Shown here: piece by piece, positions 50,656 through 58,606 of the stretch
Layout of the letters: each line of letters begins with the position of its first letter
How positions within the stretch are numbered: the first letter of the stretch is position 1
NCBI RefSeq assembly: GCF_041355105.1
Contig: NZ_JBFUPK010000002.1
Coordinates: 682,001-746,000, forward strand
Origin: Terriglobus sp. RCC_193
GTDB taxonomy: Bacteria > Acidobacteriota > Terriglobia > Terriglobales > Acidobacteriaceae
DNA: 64,000 bases
Reading direction: 5' to 3'
The notes under the pieces: model-generated
Told to the model about the DNA's origin: nothing
What the model saw: the letters and a program-made list of their open reading frames with translations, nothing else
The model's database searches: none
Position numbers and translations under genes: made by a program

Positions 50656-51690
50656 TTAACGAGCGGAAAGCTTCGCTACAGACGAGCGTTCCACCAGTTC
50701 CACATCCACCACGCGGTGAATGGGGGTCTTTGAACCACTGGTGAGTAGCTGTTGCACAATCTCAACCGCTGCGCGACCCACCTCATACTTCGGCTGGCGA
50801 ACCGTGGTGAGCGGCGGGAAGGTCATGGCGGATAGCTCCACATCGTCAAAACCGATGAGTGAGATGTCGCGCGGAATCCGCACGCCTGCTTCAATGGCGG
50901 CACGCATCACACCAAAGGCCATGGCATCGTTGCCGGTGGCAATGGCGGTTTCGCCATTGAGCTTGCGGAAGATTTCAATCGCTGCTTCGTAGCCGCCCTG
51001 CATGGTGTTGATGGTGTGGATCGTGCGCACGCGCGCGCTGCGTTGTGCCTCCATCGTCTTAACGAATGCAGCGGAACGGCGTGAAAGGTTGGCGTGTTTC
51101 TTCGGGCCGGTGAGGTTGATGACCTTGCGATGGCCGTTGCGCAGAAGGCATTCTGCGGCCAGTCGTCCGCCCTTGTCGTTGTCCGCATTCACCGTGGAGA
51201 ACGTGGTGTCGCGGCCAGGGCGATTCAGCAGCACAATGGGAACGCCCGCCGCGGCAATCTTCTGCTGATCTTCGCGTGAAAGCGAGGCCACAGAGTTCAT
51301 GATGATGGCTTCCGCGCGCTTGTCCAGCAGCGAATTCACGGACTTCATCTGGCGTTCGGCGTTCAGGTCGCTATTGCACAGCATCACGTCGCGGCCGGAT
51401 TCCAGCGCGGCATCTTCCACGCCGCGTGCCACTTCGGCAAAGTAGGAGTTACGAATATCGCTGACGATGAGGCCCACCATATCCGAGCGTCCGGTCACCA
51501 GGCCACGTGCAAAACGGTTTGGCTTATAGTGCAGTTGTTCCGCAATGCGCTGGACGCGCGCCTTCGTCTCCGGATGCACGCCATAGGCATCGTTCAGTGA
51601 TCGCGATGCGGTTGCAATGGTGACTCCTGCGGCTTCTGCCACTGCCTGTAGAGTCACGCCGCCTGTTCCCGGGTTTGCGTTCTTCACCAT
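50656..51690 (-). CDS. LacI family transcriptional regulator
   Basis: A 344-residue repressor: headpiece VTLQAVAEAAGVTIATASRSLNDAYGVHPETKARV (residues 12-46) with hinge helix HYKPNRFARGL, then a periplasmic-binding-protein-like ligand domain (VGLIVSDIRNSYFAEVARGVEDAA, IGFDDVELSAMTFPPLTTVRQP). The recognition helix ATASRSLN is close to the common VSRVLN type, which reads central CG steps. Palindromes TCGGAA-N4-TTCCGA occur upstream of its own gene and of four neighbouring units, so it is the likely regulator of the 40.4-50.5 kb cluster. The start is the ATG 51690; the frame opens one codon earlier at TTG. Confidence 0.93.
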   Translation of the reverse strand: MVKNANPGTGGVTLQAVAEAAGVTIATASRSLNDAYGVHPETKARVQRIAEQLHYKPNRFARGLVTGRSDMVGLIVSDIRNSYFAEVARGVEDAALESGRDVMLCNSDLNAERQMKSVNSLLDKRAEAIIMNSVASLSREDQQKIAAAGVPIVLLNRPGRDTTFSTVNADNDKGGRLAAECLLRNGHRKVINLTGPKKHANLSRRSAAFVKTMEAQRSARVRTIHTINTMQGGYEAAIEIFRKLNGETAIATGNDAMAFGVMRAAIEAGVRIPRDISLIGFDDVELSAMTFPPLTTVRQPKYEVGRAAVEIVQQLLTSGSKTPIHRVVDVELVERSSVAKLSAR

Positions 51691-51811
51691 CAATCACGTG
51701 TGCCGGGCGAAAACAGATTTCTCAAACCGGCGACTTCCTGTCTTTAGTTTTTGAGTCGGCGCAAAGTTCCCCGGAGGCGCCACGGACAAACAATACCCGA
51801 AGAAAGCTGTT

Positions 51812-51827
51812 TCGGAAAGGTTTCCGA
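51812..51827. promoter_or_regulatory. LacI-type operator O6 (autoregulation of the regulator)
   Basis: TCGGAA-AGGT-TTCCGA, 122 bases upstream of the regulator's ATG. Its presence suggests that the regulator controls itself. Confidence 0.75.
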
Positions 51828-51892
51828 AAAGCATACCTCAGGAATGTTTCCTCTTTTGCAACTCTGTGTGACGAAAGAAGTGGTGTTGCGAT

Positions 51893-53020
51893 TTACCCGG
51901 CAATCCGTTCCCCGCGAAGTTTTCTCATCGTGTCTAAATAAAACGACAGGTTATGTACGGAAGCCAGCGTTGCGGCCAGCGGCTCGCCCGTGTGAAACAG
52001 GTGGCGAAGGTAAGCACGCGAATAGCGGCGGCAGACCGGGCAGTGGCACTCTGGATCTGCAGGGCCATGATCTTCACTGAATTTCTTGCCACGTATGTTT
52101 AGACGCCCCTCGCTGGTGAACAGCAGGGCGTGCCGCGCGGCGCGTGTGGGTAGCACGCAGTCCATCTGATCCACGCCCATCTGCGCGTATTCCACAATTT
52201 CATCCGGATAGCCCACGCCCATCACGTAACGCGGTTTGTCCTTTGGCAGCAGTTCCAGTGTGTGCGCAATGATTTCGCGTGTGACTTCGCGCGGCTCGCC
52301 CACGGCGAGACCGCCAATCGCGTAGCCGTCGAAGCCTTCGCCGTTCGCAGCGCGCATCTCCAGCAAACGGTTTGCACTTTCCGTGCGCAGGTCTTTGTAC
52401 ATGCCGCCCTGGACAATGCCGTACAGATTCTGGCGCTGGCCCAGTTCGGGGAACCACGGTACGTCCTGGCAGTGCGTATGGAAGTGATCCAGTGAGCGCT
52501 GTGCCCATGCGTGTGTCAGAGCCATGCTGTCGCGTGTGCGTTCGTAGGTGGCTGGATGTTCCGTACATTCATCGAATGCCATGATGATGTCCGCGCCCAG
52601 CGCGATCTGCACGTCGATGGAATGTTCCGGCGAGAAGAAATGTTTGGAACCATCCAGGTGTGAGCGGAACTCCACGCCCTCGGCGGTGATCTTGCGCAAT
52701 GCGGCGAGTGAGAAGACCTGGAATCCGCCGCTGTCCGTCAGCATGGGCCGATTCCAGCTCATGAACTTGTGGACGCCGCCCGCGCGACGAATCAGTTCGT
52801 GACCAGGGCGCAGGTACAGGTGATAGGTGTTTGCCAGAATGATTTCGGCACCGCGGCCATCGTCACCCAGCGTTTCCAGTATGTCCTGCGGTACGGCCTT
52901 TACCGATGCGGCTGTGCCCACGGGCATGAAGACGGGGGTTTCCACGCTGCCGTGAGGCAGGTGCAGCGTGGCGCGGCGCATGGAGTTTTCCGTGCGGTGG
53001 ATTTCAAAACGAAGAGACAT
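51893..53020 (-). CDS. tgt: queuine tRNA-ribosyltransferase (tRNA-guanine transglycosylase) Tgt
   Basis: Exchanges guanine 34 for preQ1 in tRNAs with GUN anticodons, making queuosine precursors. Motifs: nucleophile and specificity region SGGFQVFSL after MLTDSGG, the GALGADIIMAFDE stretch, GGLAVGEPREVTREI, and the zinc site CHCPVCRRYSRAYLRHLFHTGE near the C-terminus. Length 375 from the ATG 53020; a TTG one codon earlier also opens the frame. It seems to be transcribed alone. Other queuosine genes (queA) are not in this window. Confidence 0.96.
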   Translation of the reverse strand: MSLRFEIHRTENSMRRATLHLPHGSVETPVFMPVGTAASVKAVPQDILETLGDDGRGAEIILANTYHLYLRPGHELIRRAGGVHKFMSWNRPMLTDSGGFQVFSLAALRKITAEGVEFRSHLDGSKHFFSPEHSIDVQIALGADIIMAFDECTEHPATYERTRDSMALTHAWAQRSLDHFHTHCQDVPWFPELGQRQNLYGIVQGGMYKDLRTESANRLLEMRAANGEGFDGYAIGGLAVGEPREVTREIIAHTLELLPKDKPRYVMGVGYPDEIVEYAQMGVDQMDCVLPTRAARHALLFTSEGRLNIRGKKFSEDHGPADPECHCPVCRRYSRAYLRHLFHTGEPLAATLASVHNLSFYLDTMRKLRGERIAG

Positions 53021-53127
53021 CAACTCCGATTGTAAGAAACGATGGGCAACACCGCGCAGAGAGCAGTGCCGCCCATCTCAATCTCTGCGCCAGCTCGGAG
53101 GGTTAAGCGCAGAGAAACCTGTTGTTA

Positions 53128-53877
53128 TCAGCGTGCGCCGCCGGAGACCTTGATGATCTGGCCGGTTACCCAGCGCGCATCGTCTGTAGCGAAGAAGGTG
53201 GTGGCTGTGGCGATGTCATCCGGCTGTCCCACGCGGCCCAGCGGCGTCTCTTCCACTGCTTTTGCTTCAAACGGGCTGCCGATGAAGCCTTTGCTGATGG
53301 CGCCTTCGGTCACCACCATGCCGGGGCTCACGCTGTTCACGCGAATCTTCTTCGGTCCCAGTTCCTTCGAGAGCGACAGCGTGATGGTGTCTACCGCGCC
53401 TTTGGTAGCGCTGTAAACAGAGCCGTGTGCCGGGGCCAGTGTAGCCACCACTGAGCTAATGTTGATCACCGATCCGCCCTCCGCAGGGAAGTGCGGCACC
53501 GCGGCCTGCGTGGTTAGCAGGAGGCCCAGTACGTTGGTATTGAACTGGCTGTGAAAGTGTTCCGGCGTGATGGCTTCCAGCGGAGCAAAGTCGAAGATAC
53601 CGGCATTGTTTACCAGCACATCGATCTTGCCGTACGCCTTGACCGTTTCGTCGATCAGCTTACTGATCTCTTCCGGCTTGGCTACGTTCGCGCCTACGGC
53701 AATCGCCTTGCCGCCAGCCTTGGTGATGCGTTCCACCACAACGTCCGCGCCAGCCTTCGACGAAGCATAATTCACCACGACGGACGCACCATTTGCCGCC
53801 AGATCCTCTGCAATGGCCGCGCCAATCCCTTTGGATGCGCCGGTTACCAATGCAACTTTCCCGCTGAGCTTACCCAT
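53128..53877 (-). CDS. SDR family oxidoreductase (FabG-like)
   Basis: A 249-residue short-chain dehydrogenase: VTGASKGIGAAIAEDLAANGASVV, NNAG (about 86), active-site YSATKGAVDTI and NSVSPGMVVTEG; the end WVTGQIIKVSGGAR is typical of glucose-type/FabG-like SDRs. The ATG at 53877 gives the normal N-terminus (MGKLSGKVALVTG); the frame continues 14 codons upstream. The gene for an ArsR-type regulator lies about 130 bp upstream on the same strand. Substrate not evident. Confidence 0.9.
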   Translation of the reverse strand: MGKLSGKVALVTGASKGIGAAIAEDLAANGASVVVNYASSKAGADVVVERITKAGGKAIAVGANVAKPEEISKLIDETVKAYGKIDVLVNNAGIFDFAPLEAITPEHFHSQFNTNVLGLLLTTQAAVPHFPAEGGSVINISSVVATLAPAHGSVYSATKGAVDTITLSLSKELGPKKIRVNSVSPGMVVTEGAISKGFIGSPFEAKAVEETPLGRVGQPDDIATATTFFATDDARWVTGQIIKVSGGAR

Positions 53878-54007
53878 GATCCTTACATCCTCCCGAAGCA
53901 TCTCGCTTCGACATTTCAATGACTATCGAAATGATTGCGCTGGGGCGGGAAAGGATTCAGGAAACATTTTGATGATCGTGAAAACGTACAAAACAGGGCG
54001 GGAGAAC

Positions 54008-54334
54008 TCAGGCAAGTTCTTTCAGGTAGGAAAGGTAGTTCTTCCACACCTTGCGCCGTACTTCCGCGCGGACAAACTTGCCATCGCGATGTGTCTCAAT
54101 CAGGCCGGCGGATTCCAGTTGGCGCATGTGATGGGATAGCGTTGCAGGATTCATCTCCAGGCATCCGCGCAGATCCATGCAGGTGGAGTTTTCCTTGTTC
54201 GCAATGCGGCGGAAGACAGAGAGGCGGGTGGGGTCGGCAAGCGCACGCGTAATGGCGATCATGCTGCGTTCTTCCGCATTGTCCTGTGCGGATGTTTCTT
54301 CCCGTTCTGTCTTGTCTTTCTTTCCCATGGCCAT
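54008..54334 (-). CDS. ArsR family transcriptional regulator
   Basis: A 108-residue winged-helix regulator. DPTRLSVFRRIANKENSTCMDLRGCLEMNPATLSHHMRQLESAGLIETHRDGKFVRAEV is a clear ArsR-type HTH with the recognition helix NPATLSHHMRQL. A metal site like CxC of ArsR/SmtB is not convincing (single Cys at two places), so it probably senses something else. The first 25 residues are charged and of low complexity. It precedes the SDR gene by about 130 bp and follows folK by 10 bp. Confidence 0.9.
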   Translation of the reverse strand: MAMGKKDKTEREETSAQDNAEERSMIAITRALADPTRLSVFRRIANKENSTCMDLRGCLEMNPATLSHHMRQLESAGLIETHRDGKFVRAEVRRKVWKNYLSYLKELA

Positions 54335-54344
54335 CGCCTGCGAT

Positions 54345-54815
54345 TCAGGCAGTATACGCGTCCAGTTCCTGCAGAAGCTGGCGGACCGTCCGGAGCAGCA
54401 CCGGGTGAATCATTTCTGGCGCGATGGATGCCAGCGGTTCCAGTACGAAACGGCGGCAATGCATCTCCGGATGGGGCAGGGTCAGCTCCGGTGTCTCCAT
54501 GACCGTATTCGCATATAGCAGCAGGTCTAGGTCGAGTGTGCGGGGTCCTTTTTCAATGCCATGCGAACGGTCGCGACCGTGTTCTCGTTCGATTTGCAGC
54601 AGATTTTGCAGCAGAAGCACGGGCGCCAGTTCCGTGTCGATGAGTGCTGCGCCGTTCACAAACTCGGGCTGATCGGTGTAGCCCACAGGCTCCGTCTCAA
54701 TCCACGGGGACACAGCTACGACGCGGCCGACAGAGGCTAAAGAACGAACGGCATCCGTCAGAGTAGCCTTGCGGTCACCCAGGTTCGATCCCAATGCGAT
54801 GGCGGCGAGAGGCAC
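54345..54815 (-). CDS. folK: 2-amino-4-hydroxy-6-hydroxymethyldihydropteridine pyrophosphokinase FolK
   Basis: HPPK transfers pyrophosphate from ATP to 6-hydroxymethyl-dihydropterin in folate synthesis. Family motifs: IALGSNLGDRKATLTDAV at the start, the catalytic and ATP site REHGRDRSHGIEKGPRTLDLDLLLYAN, and LTLPHPEMHCRRFVLEPLASIAPE. Length 156 is normal. It begins at a GTG six bases after the lpxC stop, so it is probably co-transcribed with lpxC. The start codon is rare but no ATG is available. Confidence 0.96.
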   Translation of the reverse strand: MPLAAIALGSNLGDRKATLTDAVRSLASVGRVVAVSPWIETEPVGYTDQPEFVNGAALIDTELAPVLLLQNLLQIEREHGRDRSHGIEKGPRTLDLDLLLYANTVMETPELTLPHPEMHCRRFVLEPLASIAPEMIHPVLLRTVRQLLQELDAYTA

Positions 54816-54821
54816 GGCGAA

Positions 54822-55754
54822 TCAGGCGTGGACCGGCGTGGCGAATGCGGCGTTCAGAGACGATTCCAGGGTGGGTTCTTCGTCGAATTCCGGAGCCAGC
54901 TCCCATGCGGAGCGATCCTTCAGCAGTGTGCTGACCAGCGCGGTGTGCATGGCGTGTCCTGCGCGTTCGGCCACCACGCGGCCCTGAATGCGGCGTCCTG
55001 CAAGGGCGAGATCGCCGATCAGGTCCAGCACTTTATGACGAACGAACTCGTCGGGGAAACGGAGTGGGCCATTCTGCACTTTTTTCTCGCCGATGATGAT
55101 GGCGCAGGTGTCGTCCGCGCCGCGAATCAGGCCCATGTTGCGCAGCATAGGTTCGTCTTCACGGAAGCCGAAGGTGCGGGCCGGAGCAATCAGGTCGGCA
55201 TAAGCACCGGTTTGCAGGTCGCCCAGAAAGCGGGATGTACCGATTGGTGCAGGGAAGTCGATGGAGTAGTCGATCTGATAGCCCTTGCCGGGATATACAC
55301 CGATAAATTTCAGGCCATCCTTACTCTTTTCCGTGACTTCAACGGGTTTCAGAATGCGCAGATATTCGCGGCGGCGGCGCTGCTGCTGGATGCCTACACG
55401 CTCAAACGCCTCCACGTAGGGCAGGGCCGAACCATCCAGAATCGGGACTTCCAGGTTGTCGATTTCGACGATGACGTTGTCCACACCACAGCCGATGAAT
55501 GCGCTAAGAAGATGCTCGGTGGTGGAAATCAGAACGCCCTGCCGCATGAGCGATGTCGCGTACGACACCTTGGCTACGTTGCGGCCATTGGCGGGAATTT
55601 CAAAATTGTCCAGATCGGTGCGGCGGAAGACGATGCCGGAACCGGGGGCCGCAGGTACCAGCCGCATGGTCACAGGTGCGCCAGAGTGCAGACCCACGCC
55701 GTTAAAGCAGACTGCCTCCTGCAACGTGCATTCCCTGTGTGGCGATTGACCCAA
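54822..55754 (-). CDS. lpxC: UDP-3-O-acyl-N-acetylglucosamine deacetylase LpxC
   Basis: The committed step of lipid A synthesis, a zinc deacetylase. Metal ligands and active-site residues are found with the right spacing: His81 in STTEHLLSAF, His240 and Asp244 in VRHKVLDLIGD, and His267 in AERAGHAMH; the start is QEAVCFNGVGLHSG. The start is a TTG with AGGAG eight bases upstream; no nearby ATG is in frame. It makes the organism an LPS-bearing Gram-negative. It is followed by folK. Confidence 0.96.
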   Translation of the reverse strand: MGQSPHRECTLQEAVCFNGVGLHSGAPVTMRLVPAAPGSGIVFRRTDLDNFEIPANGRNVAKVSYATSLMRQGVLISTTEHLLSAFIGCGVDNVIVEIDNLEVPILDGSALPYVEAFERVGIQQQRRRREYLRILKPVEVTEKSKDGLKFIGVYPGKGYQIDYSIDFPAPIGTSRFLGDLQTGAYADLIAPARTFGFREDEPMLRNMGLIRGADDTCAIIIGEKKVQNGPLRFPDEFVRHKVLDLIGDLALAGRRIQGRVVAERAGHAMHTALVSTLLKDRSAWELAPEFDEEPTLESSLNAAFATPVHA

Positions 55755-55908
55755 ATCCAGCGCTCCTGATGCAACTTGGAGAATGCAGCGTTGGGGGGCG
55801 CTACAAAATCCGGCGAAGGACAGCGTACACCCATTTGGGACGGCGCAACTGTGTCTTAATAGACACAGTCACCCGGTACAAACTGGGCCTCGGACGTAGA
55901 ATCGGGCC

Positions 55909-57096
55909 ATGTCCTCTGACCTGCATCTGCTGCAAACCGCCCTGACCAAGACAAGCGACCGATGGCTCTCCCGTTTGCGCGCACTGGTGGAGTGCGAGTC
56001 GCCTACGGAAGATGCGGCGGCGGTGAACCGCGCCATGGACATGGCGATTGCCTGGGCGGAGGAGCTTGGCGGACGCGTGATGCGGCATCCGCAGACGGGC
56101 TATGGTGACGTTGTTGAGCTATGGTTCGGAGACCAGGCGAACGGACGTAAACCACTGATGTTATTAGGACATCTGGATACTGTTTGGCCCCTGGGCACGC
56201 TGGCTGGGATGCCCTGGCGGCAGGAGGCAGATGCACAGGGACGTATGCGGCTGTGGGGACCGGGTGTCCTGGACATGAAAGCCGGGGTCGTGATGGCGCT
56301 GGCCGCAGTGGAGGCTGTGCAGCAAAATGGTGGCCTTTCGCAGCCTGTCGTTCTGCTTCTGAACCCTGATGAAGAAACCGGCTCAGAGGTTTCGCGGCCC
56401 CATACGGAACGGATTGCGCGGGAGTGTGAGGCGGTTTTTGTGCTGGAACCAGCGCAGGGCTTACCCGGCACCACGGAGGATGCCGCGTACAAAACGGCGC
56501 GAAAGGGCGTCGGGCATTACCGGCTGGATGTGGCGGGTGTGGCCTCGCATTCGGGAGTGGACTTTACGCGCGGACGTTCGGCGGTGCTGGAATTGGCGCG
56601 TTTGCTGTTGAAGGTGGAGAAGTTCACGGACCTGGAGACTGGGCTGACGGTCAATCCGGGAGTAATTGGCGGTGGAACGCGGTCGAATGTGATCGCCGCG
56701 CATGCCTGGGCTGAGGTGGATGTCCGCATTGCTCGTGCGGCCGATGCAGAACGTGTCGATCGCCTCTTTCATGGGCTTACTGTCGGTGATCCTGCCTGTT
56801 CGTTGCAGGTGAGCGGAGGCATCAATCGTCCGCCGATGGAGCGCGGCGAGGGGACAGTGCGTTTGTTTGAACAGGCACGGGCACTGGCGGCATCGCTGGG
56901 TATGGAATTGAAAGAAGCCTCTACGGGTGGCGGATCCGATGGCAATTTCACTGCGGGTATTGGTGTGCCAACACTGGACGGCATGGGCGCGGTGGGCGAA
57001 GGCGCACATGCTGCGCATGAATCGCTGCTGCTGGATCATTTGTTGCTGTTGCCGCGCACGCTGTTGCTGGCTGCAATGATCGCTTCCGGGAAATAG
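55909..57096 (+). CDS. M20 family metallopeptidase (carboxypeptidase G2-like)
   Basis: A 395-residue M20A/M20C zinc peptidase. Metal-binding parts: LLGHLDTVWPLG, GPGVLDMKAGVVMA (bridging Asp), LNPDEETGSEVS (catalytic Glu), VFVLEPAQGLPGT, and C-terminal GEGAHAAHE; the dimerisation domain is between. The form without a signal peptide is similar to glutamate carboxypeptidases (CPG2-like) that cleave C-terminal Glu from folates. Substrate is an inference. It is transcribed away from lpxC and stands alone; the gap to lpxC has nothing else clear. Confidence 0.9.
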   Translation: MSSDLHLLQTALTKTSDRWLSRLRALVECESPTEDAAAVNRAMDMAIAWAEELGGRVMRHPQTGYGDVVELWFGDQANGRKPLMLLGHLDTVWPLGTLAGMPWRQEADAQGRMRLWGPGVLDMKAGVVMALAAVEAVQQNGGLSQPVVLLLNPDEETGSEVSRPHTERIARECEAVFVLEPAQGLPGTTEDAAYKTARKGVGHYRLDVAGVASHSGVDFTRGRSAVLELARLLLKVEKFTDLETGLTVNPGVIGGGTRSNVIAAHAWAEVDVRIARAADAERVDRLFHGLTVGDPACSLQVSGGINRPPMERGEGTVRLFEQARALAASLGMELKEASTGGGSDGNFTAGIGVPTLDGMGAVGEGAHAAHESLLLDHLLLLPRTLLLAAMIASGK

Positions 57097-57229
57097 GCTG
57101 ACTTCGTGGCGTGATGTGCCGCTTCTTCAGACCCAATGGTTTAGCGCGATACAATGAACCTCGGGATTTTGAAAGCCTTTCGCGCGCATATTCCCACCAG
57201 TTCAAGGCAAGACATTAGGAGTTTTCACC

Positions 57230-57790
57230 ATGGCGATTCCCGCCACACAAATGCGCCCCGGCATGGTCATCAAGCACAACGAGAAGCTGCACTCGGTCTT
57301 CTCTGTTGAGCACCGCACCCCCGGCAACCTTCGCGCCTTCATCCAGGCAAAGCTGCGCAACCTGGAATCGGGTGCCATGTTTGAGCACCGCTTCCGCTCC
57401 GGCGACGCGATCGACCGCGTGATCGTGGACGATGTGGAGATGGAGTTCCTGTACCAGGACGGCGAAGAGTACGTTTTCATGGACATGAGCAACTACGAAC
57501 AGACGTCGCTGGGTCGTGACATCCTGGGCGATGCTGTGGACTACATGCTGCCAAACATCAAGGTGGACATCAGCTTTATCGACGGCAAGCCGGTGGGTGT
57601 GGAACTGCCCAACGTGGTGGAGATGACGGTTGTAGAGACGGAGCCGGGCATCAAGTCCGCAACTGCGTCGTCCGTCACCAAGCCTGCCAAGACCGAAACC
57701 GGCCTGGTGGTGCAGGTGCCGCCGTTCATCAACGAAGGCGAGAAGATCCGCATCGACACGGCAGAAGGCGCATACATGAGCCGCGCGTAA
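57230..57790 (+). CDS. efp: translation elongation factor EF-P
   Basis: EF-P helps ribosomes through polyproline stretches. The three OB-like domains have the normal total length (186); FEHRFRSGD, VIVDDVEMEFLYQDGEEYVFMD and a C-terminal TKPAKTETGLVVQVPPFINEGEKIRID are typical. The loop tip that normally carries Lys34 or Arg32 for modification reads PGNLRAF here, so aligned with E. coli PGKGQAF the modified residue is Asn33. AGGAG lies eight bases before the ATG. It leads a possible operon with the HEPN gene, 5 bp downstream. Confidence 0.95.
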   Translation: MAIPATQMRPGMVIKHNEKLHSVFSVEHRTPGNLRAFIQAKLRNLESGAMFEHRFRSGDAIDRVIVDDVEMEFLYQDGEEYVFMDMSNYEQTSLGRDILGDAVDYMLPNIKVDISFIDGKPVGVELPNVVEMTVVETEPGIKSATASSVTKPAKTETGLVVQVPPFINEGEKIRIDTAEGAYMSRA

Positions 57791-57795
57791 GCATC

Positions 57796-58209
57796 ATGAC
57801 ACGTTCCGATTTTCAGCTACTTGCCGAGTTGCGCCTTCAGGAGGCGCAACTTCTGCTTTCTGTGGGAAGTTATAGTGGCGCTTATTATCTCGCCGGTTAT
57901 GTTGTGGAATGCGCTTTGAAAGCTTGCATTGCGAAATCAACTCAGGCGTATGATTTTCCTGACAGGAAGCGAACGAACGATTCGTACAGTCACGATGTTG
58001 CCTCGCTTTTGAAAACTGCTGGTCTGGAATCGGCGCTTAAGTATGCGAGACAGGACAAGCCGGGACTGGGCACGCGTTGGGAGATTGCGCGGGAGTGGAA
58101 TGAGGGTAGCCGCTACCGAATCTGGCAAAAGGCCGACGCTGCGTTTCTATTGGAAGCGGTTGATAATTCTCAGGAAGGAGTGCTTGCATGGCTGAAACAA
58201 CACTGGTAG
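57796..58209 (+). CDS. HEPN domain protein
   Basis: A 137-residue helical protein of the HEPN superfamily: LAELRLQEAQLLLSVGSYSGAYYLAGYVVECALKACIA is the first two helices, and a possible RNase motif R-x6-H occurs at Arg59-His66 in RTNDSYSHD. Catalytic HEPN RNases use R-x4-6-H, so activity is possible. It starts 5 bp after efp and its end overlaps the next gene by 22 bp. HEPN genes are often paired with a nucleotidyltransferase antitoxin; the partner here is not of that kind by sequence. Confidence 0.8.
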   Translation: MTRSDFQLLAELRLQEAQLLLSVGSYSGAYYLAGYVVECALKACIAKSTQAYDFPDRKRTNDSYSHDVASLLKTAGLESALKYARQDKPGLGTRWEIAREWNEGSRYRIWQKADAAFLLEAVDNSQEGVLAWLKQHW

Positions 58210-58580
58210 GGTTCGATGTTGCATCGGGCGAAAAAGTTTTGGACGGTCTTCGCGAAGCTGGTGTCCGCATTGCTGTCGCTCTTTGGGCCAAAACCAGTGA
58301 CTATGATGAACCGCGGCTTTTCATCGCTTCTCCGGATTTCAACTCTGCATCGAAGCTCGAGGCATATACCCGTGTGGATCGCGCAATCCAGTCGAAGTTC
58401 GTTTGGTCTGCACCTAACATCATGGTTCTTCCGATGACTGATCCAATGATCGTTGTACTGCAACGGCTGTTTGGCAGTACCCGTAGCGTGTCAGGTATGC
58501 GTCTTGGCGGCCAGATGATCGGCAATCGCTATCTTGAGGATGCATACGTCTATCAAATTGAGAACGCGAAGGCTGCCTGA
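58188..58580 (+). CDS. hypothetical protein overlapping the HEPN gene
   Basis: A 130-residue alpha/beta protein that I do not recognise. It begins MAETTLVGFDVASGEKVLDGLREAG and has ALWAKTSDYDEPRLFIASPDF and IMVLPMTDPMIVVLQRLFG. There is no GSx10DxD motif of minimal nucleotidyltransferases (MNT). Its start has AAGGAG seven bases upstream and overlaps the HEPN stop by 22 bp, indicating coupled translation. The pair could be a toxin and antitoxin or two subunits; I cannot decide. Confidence 0.7.
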   Translation: MAETTLVGFDVASGEKVLDGLREAGVRIAVALWAKTSDYDEPRLFIASPDFNSASKLEAYTRVDRAIQSKFVWSAPNIMVLPMTDPMIVVLQRLFGSTRSVSGMRLGGQMIGNRYLEDAYVYQIENAKAA

Positions 58581-58606
58581 ATCTTCTTAAGTGGCATGGG
58601 GCTGAC

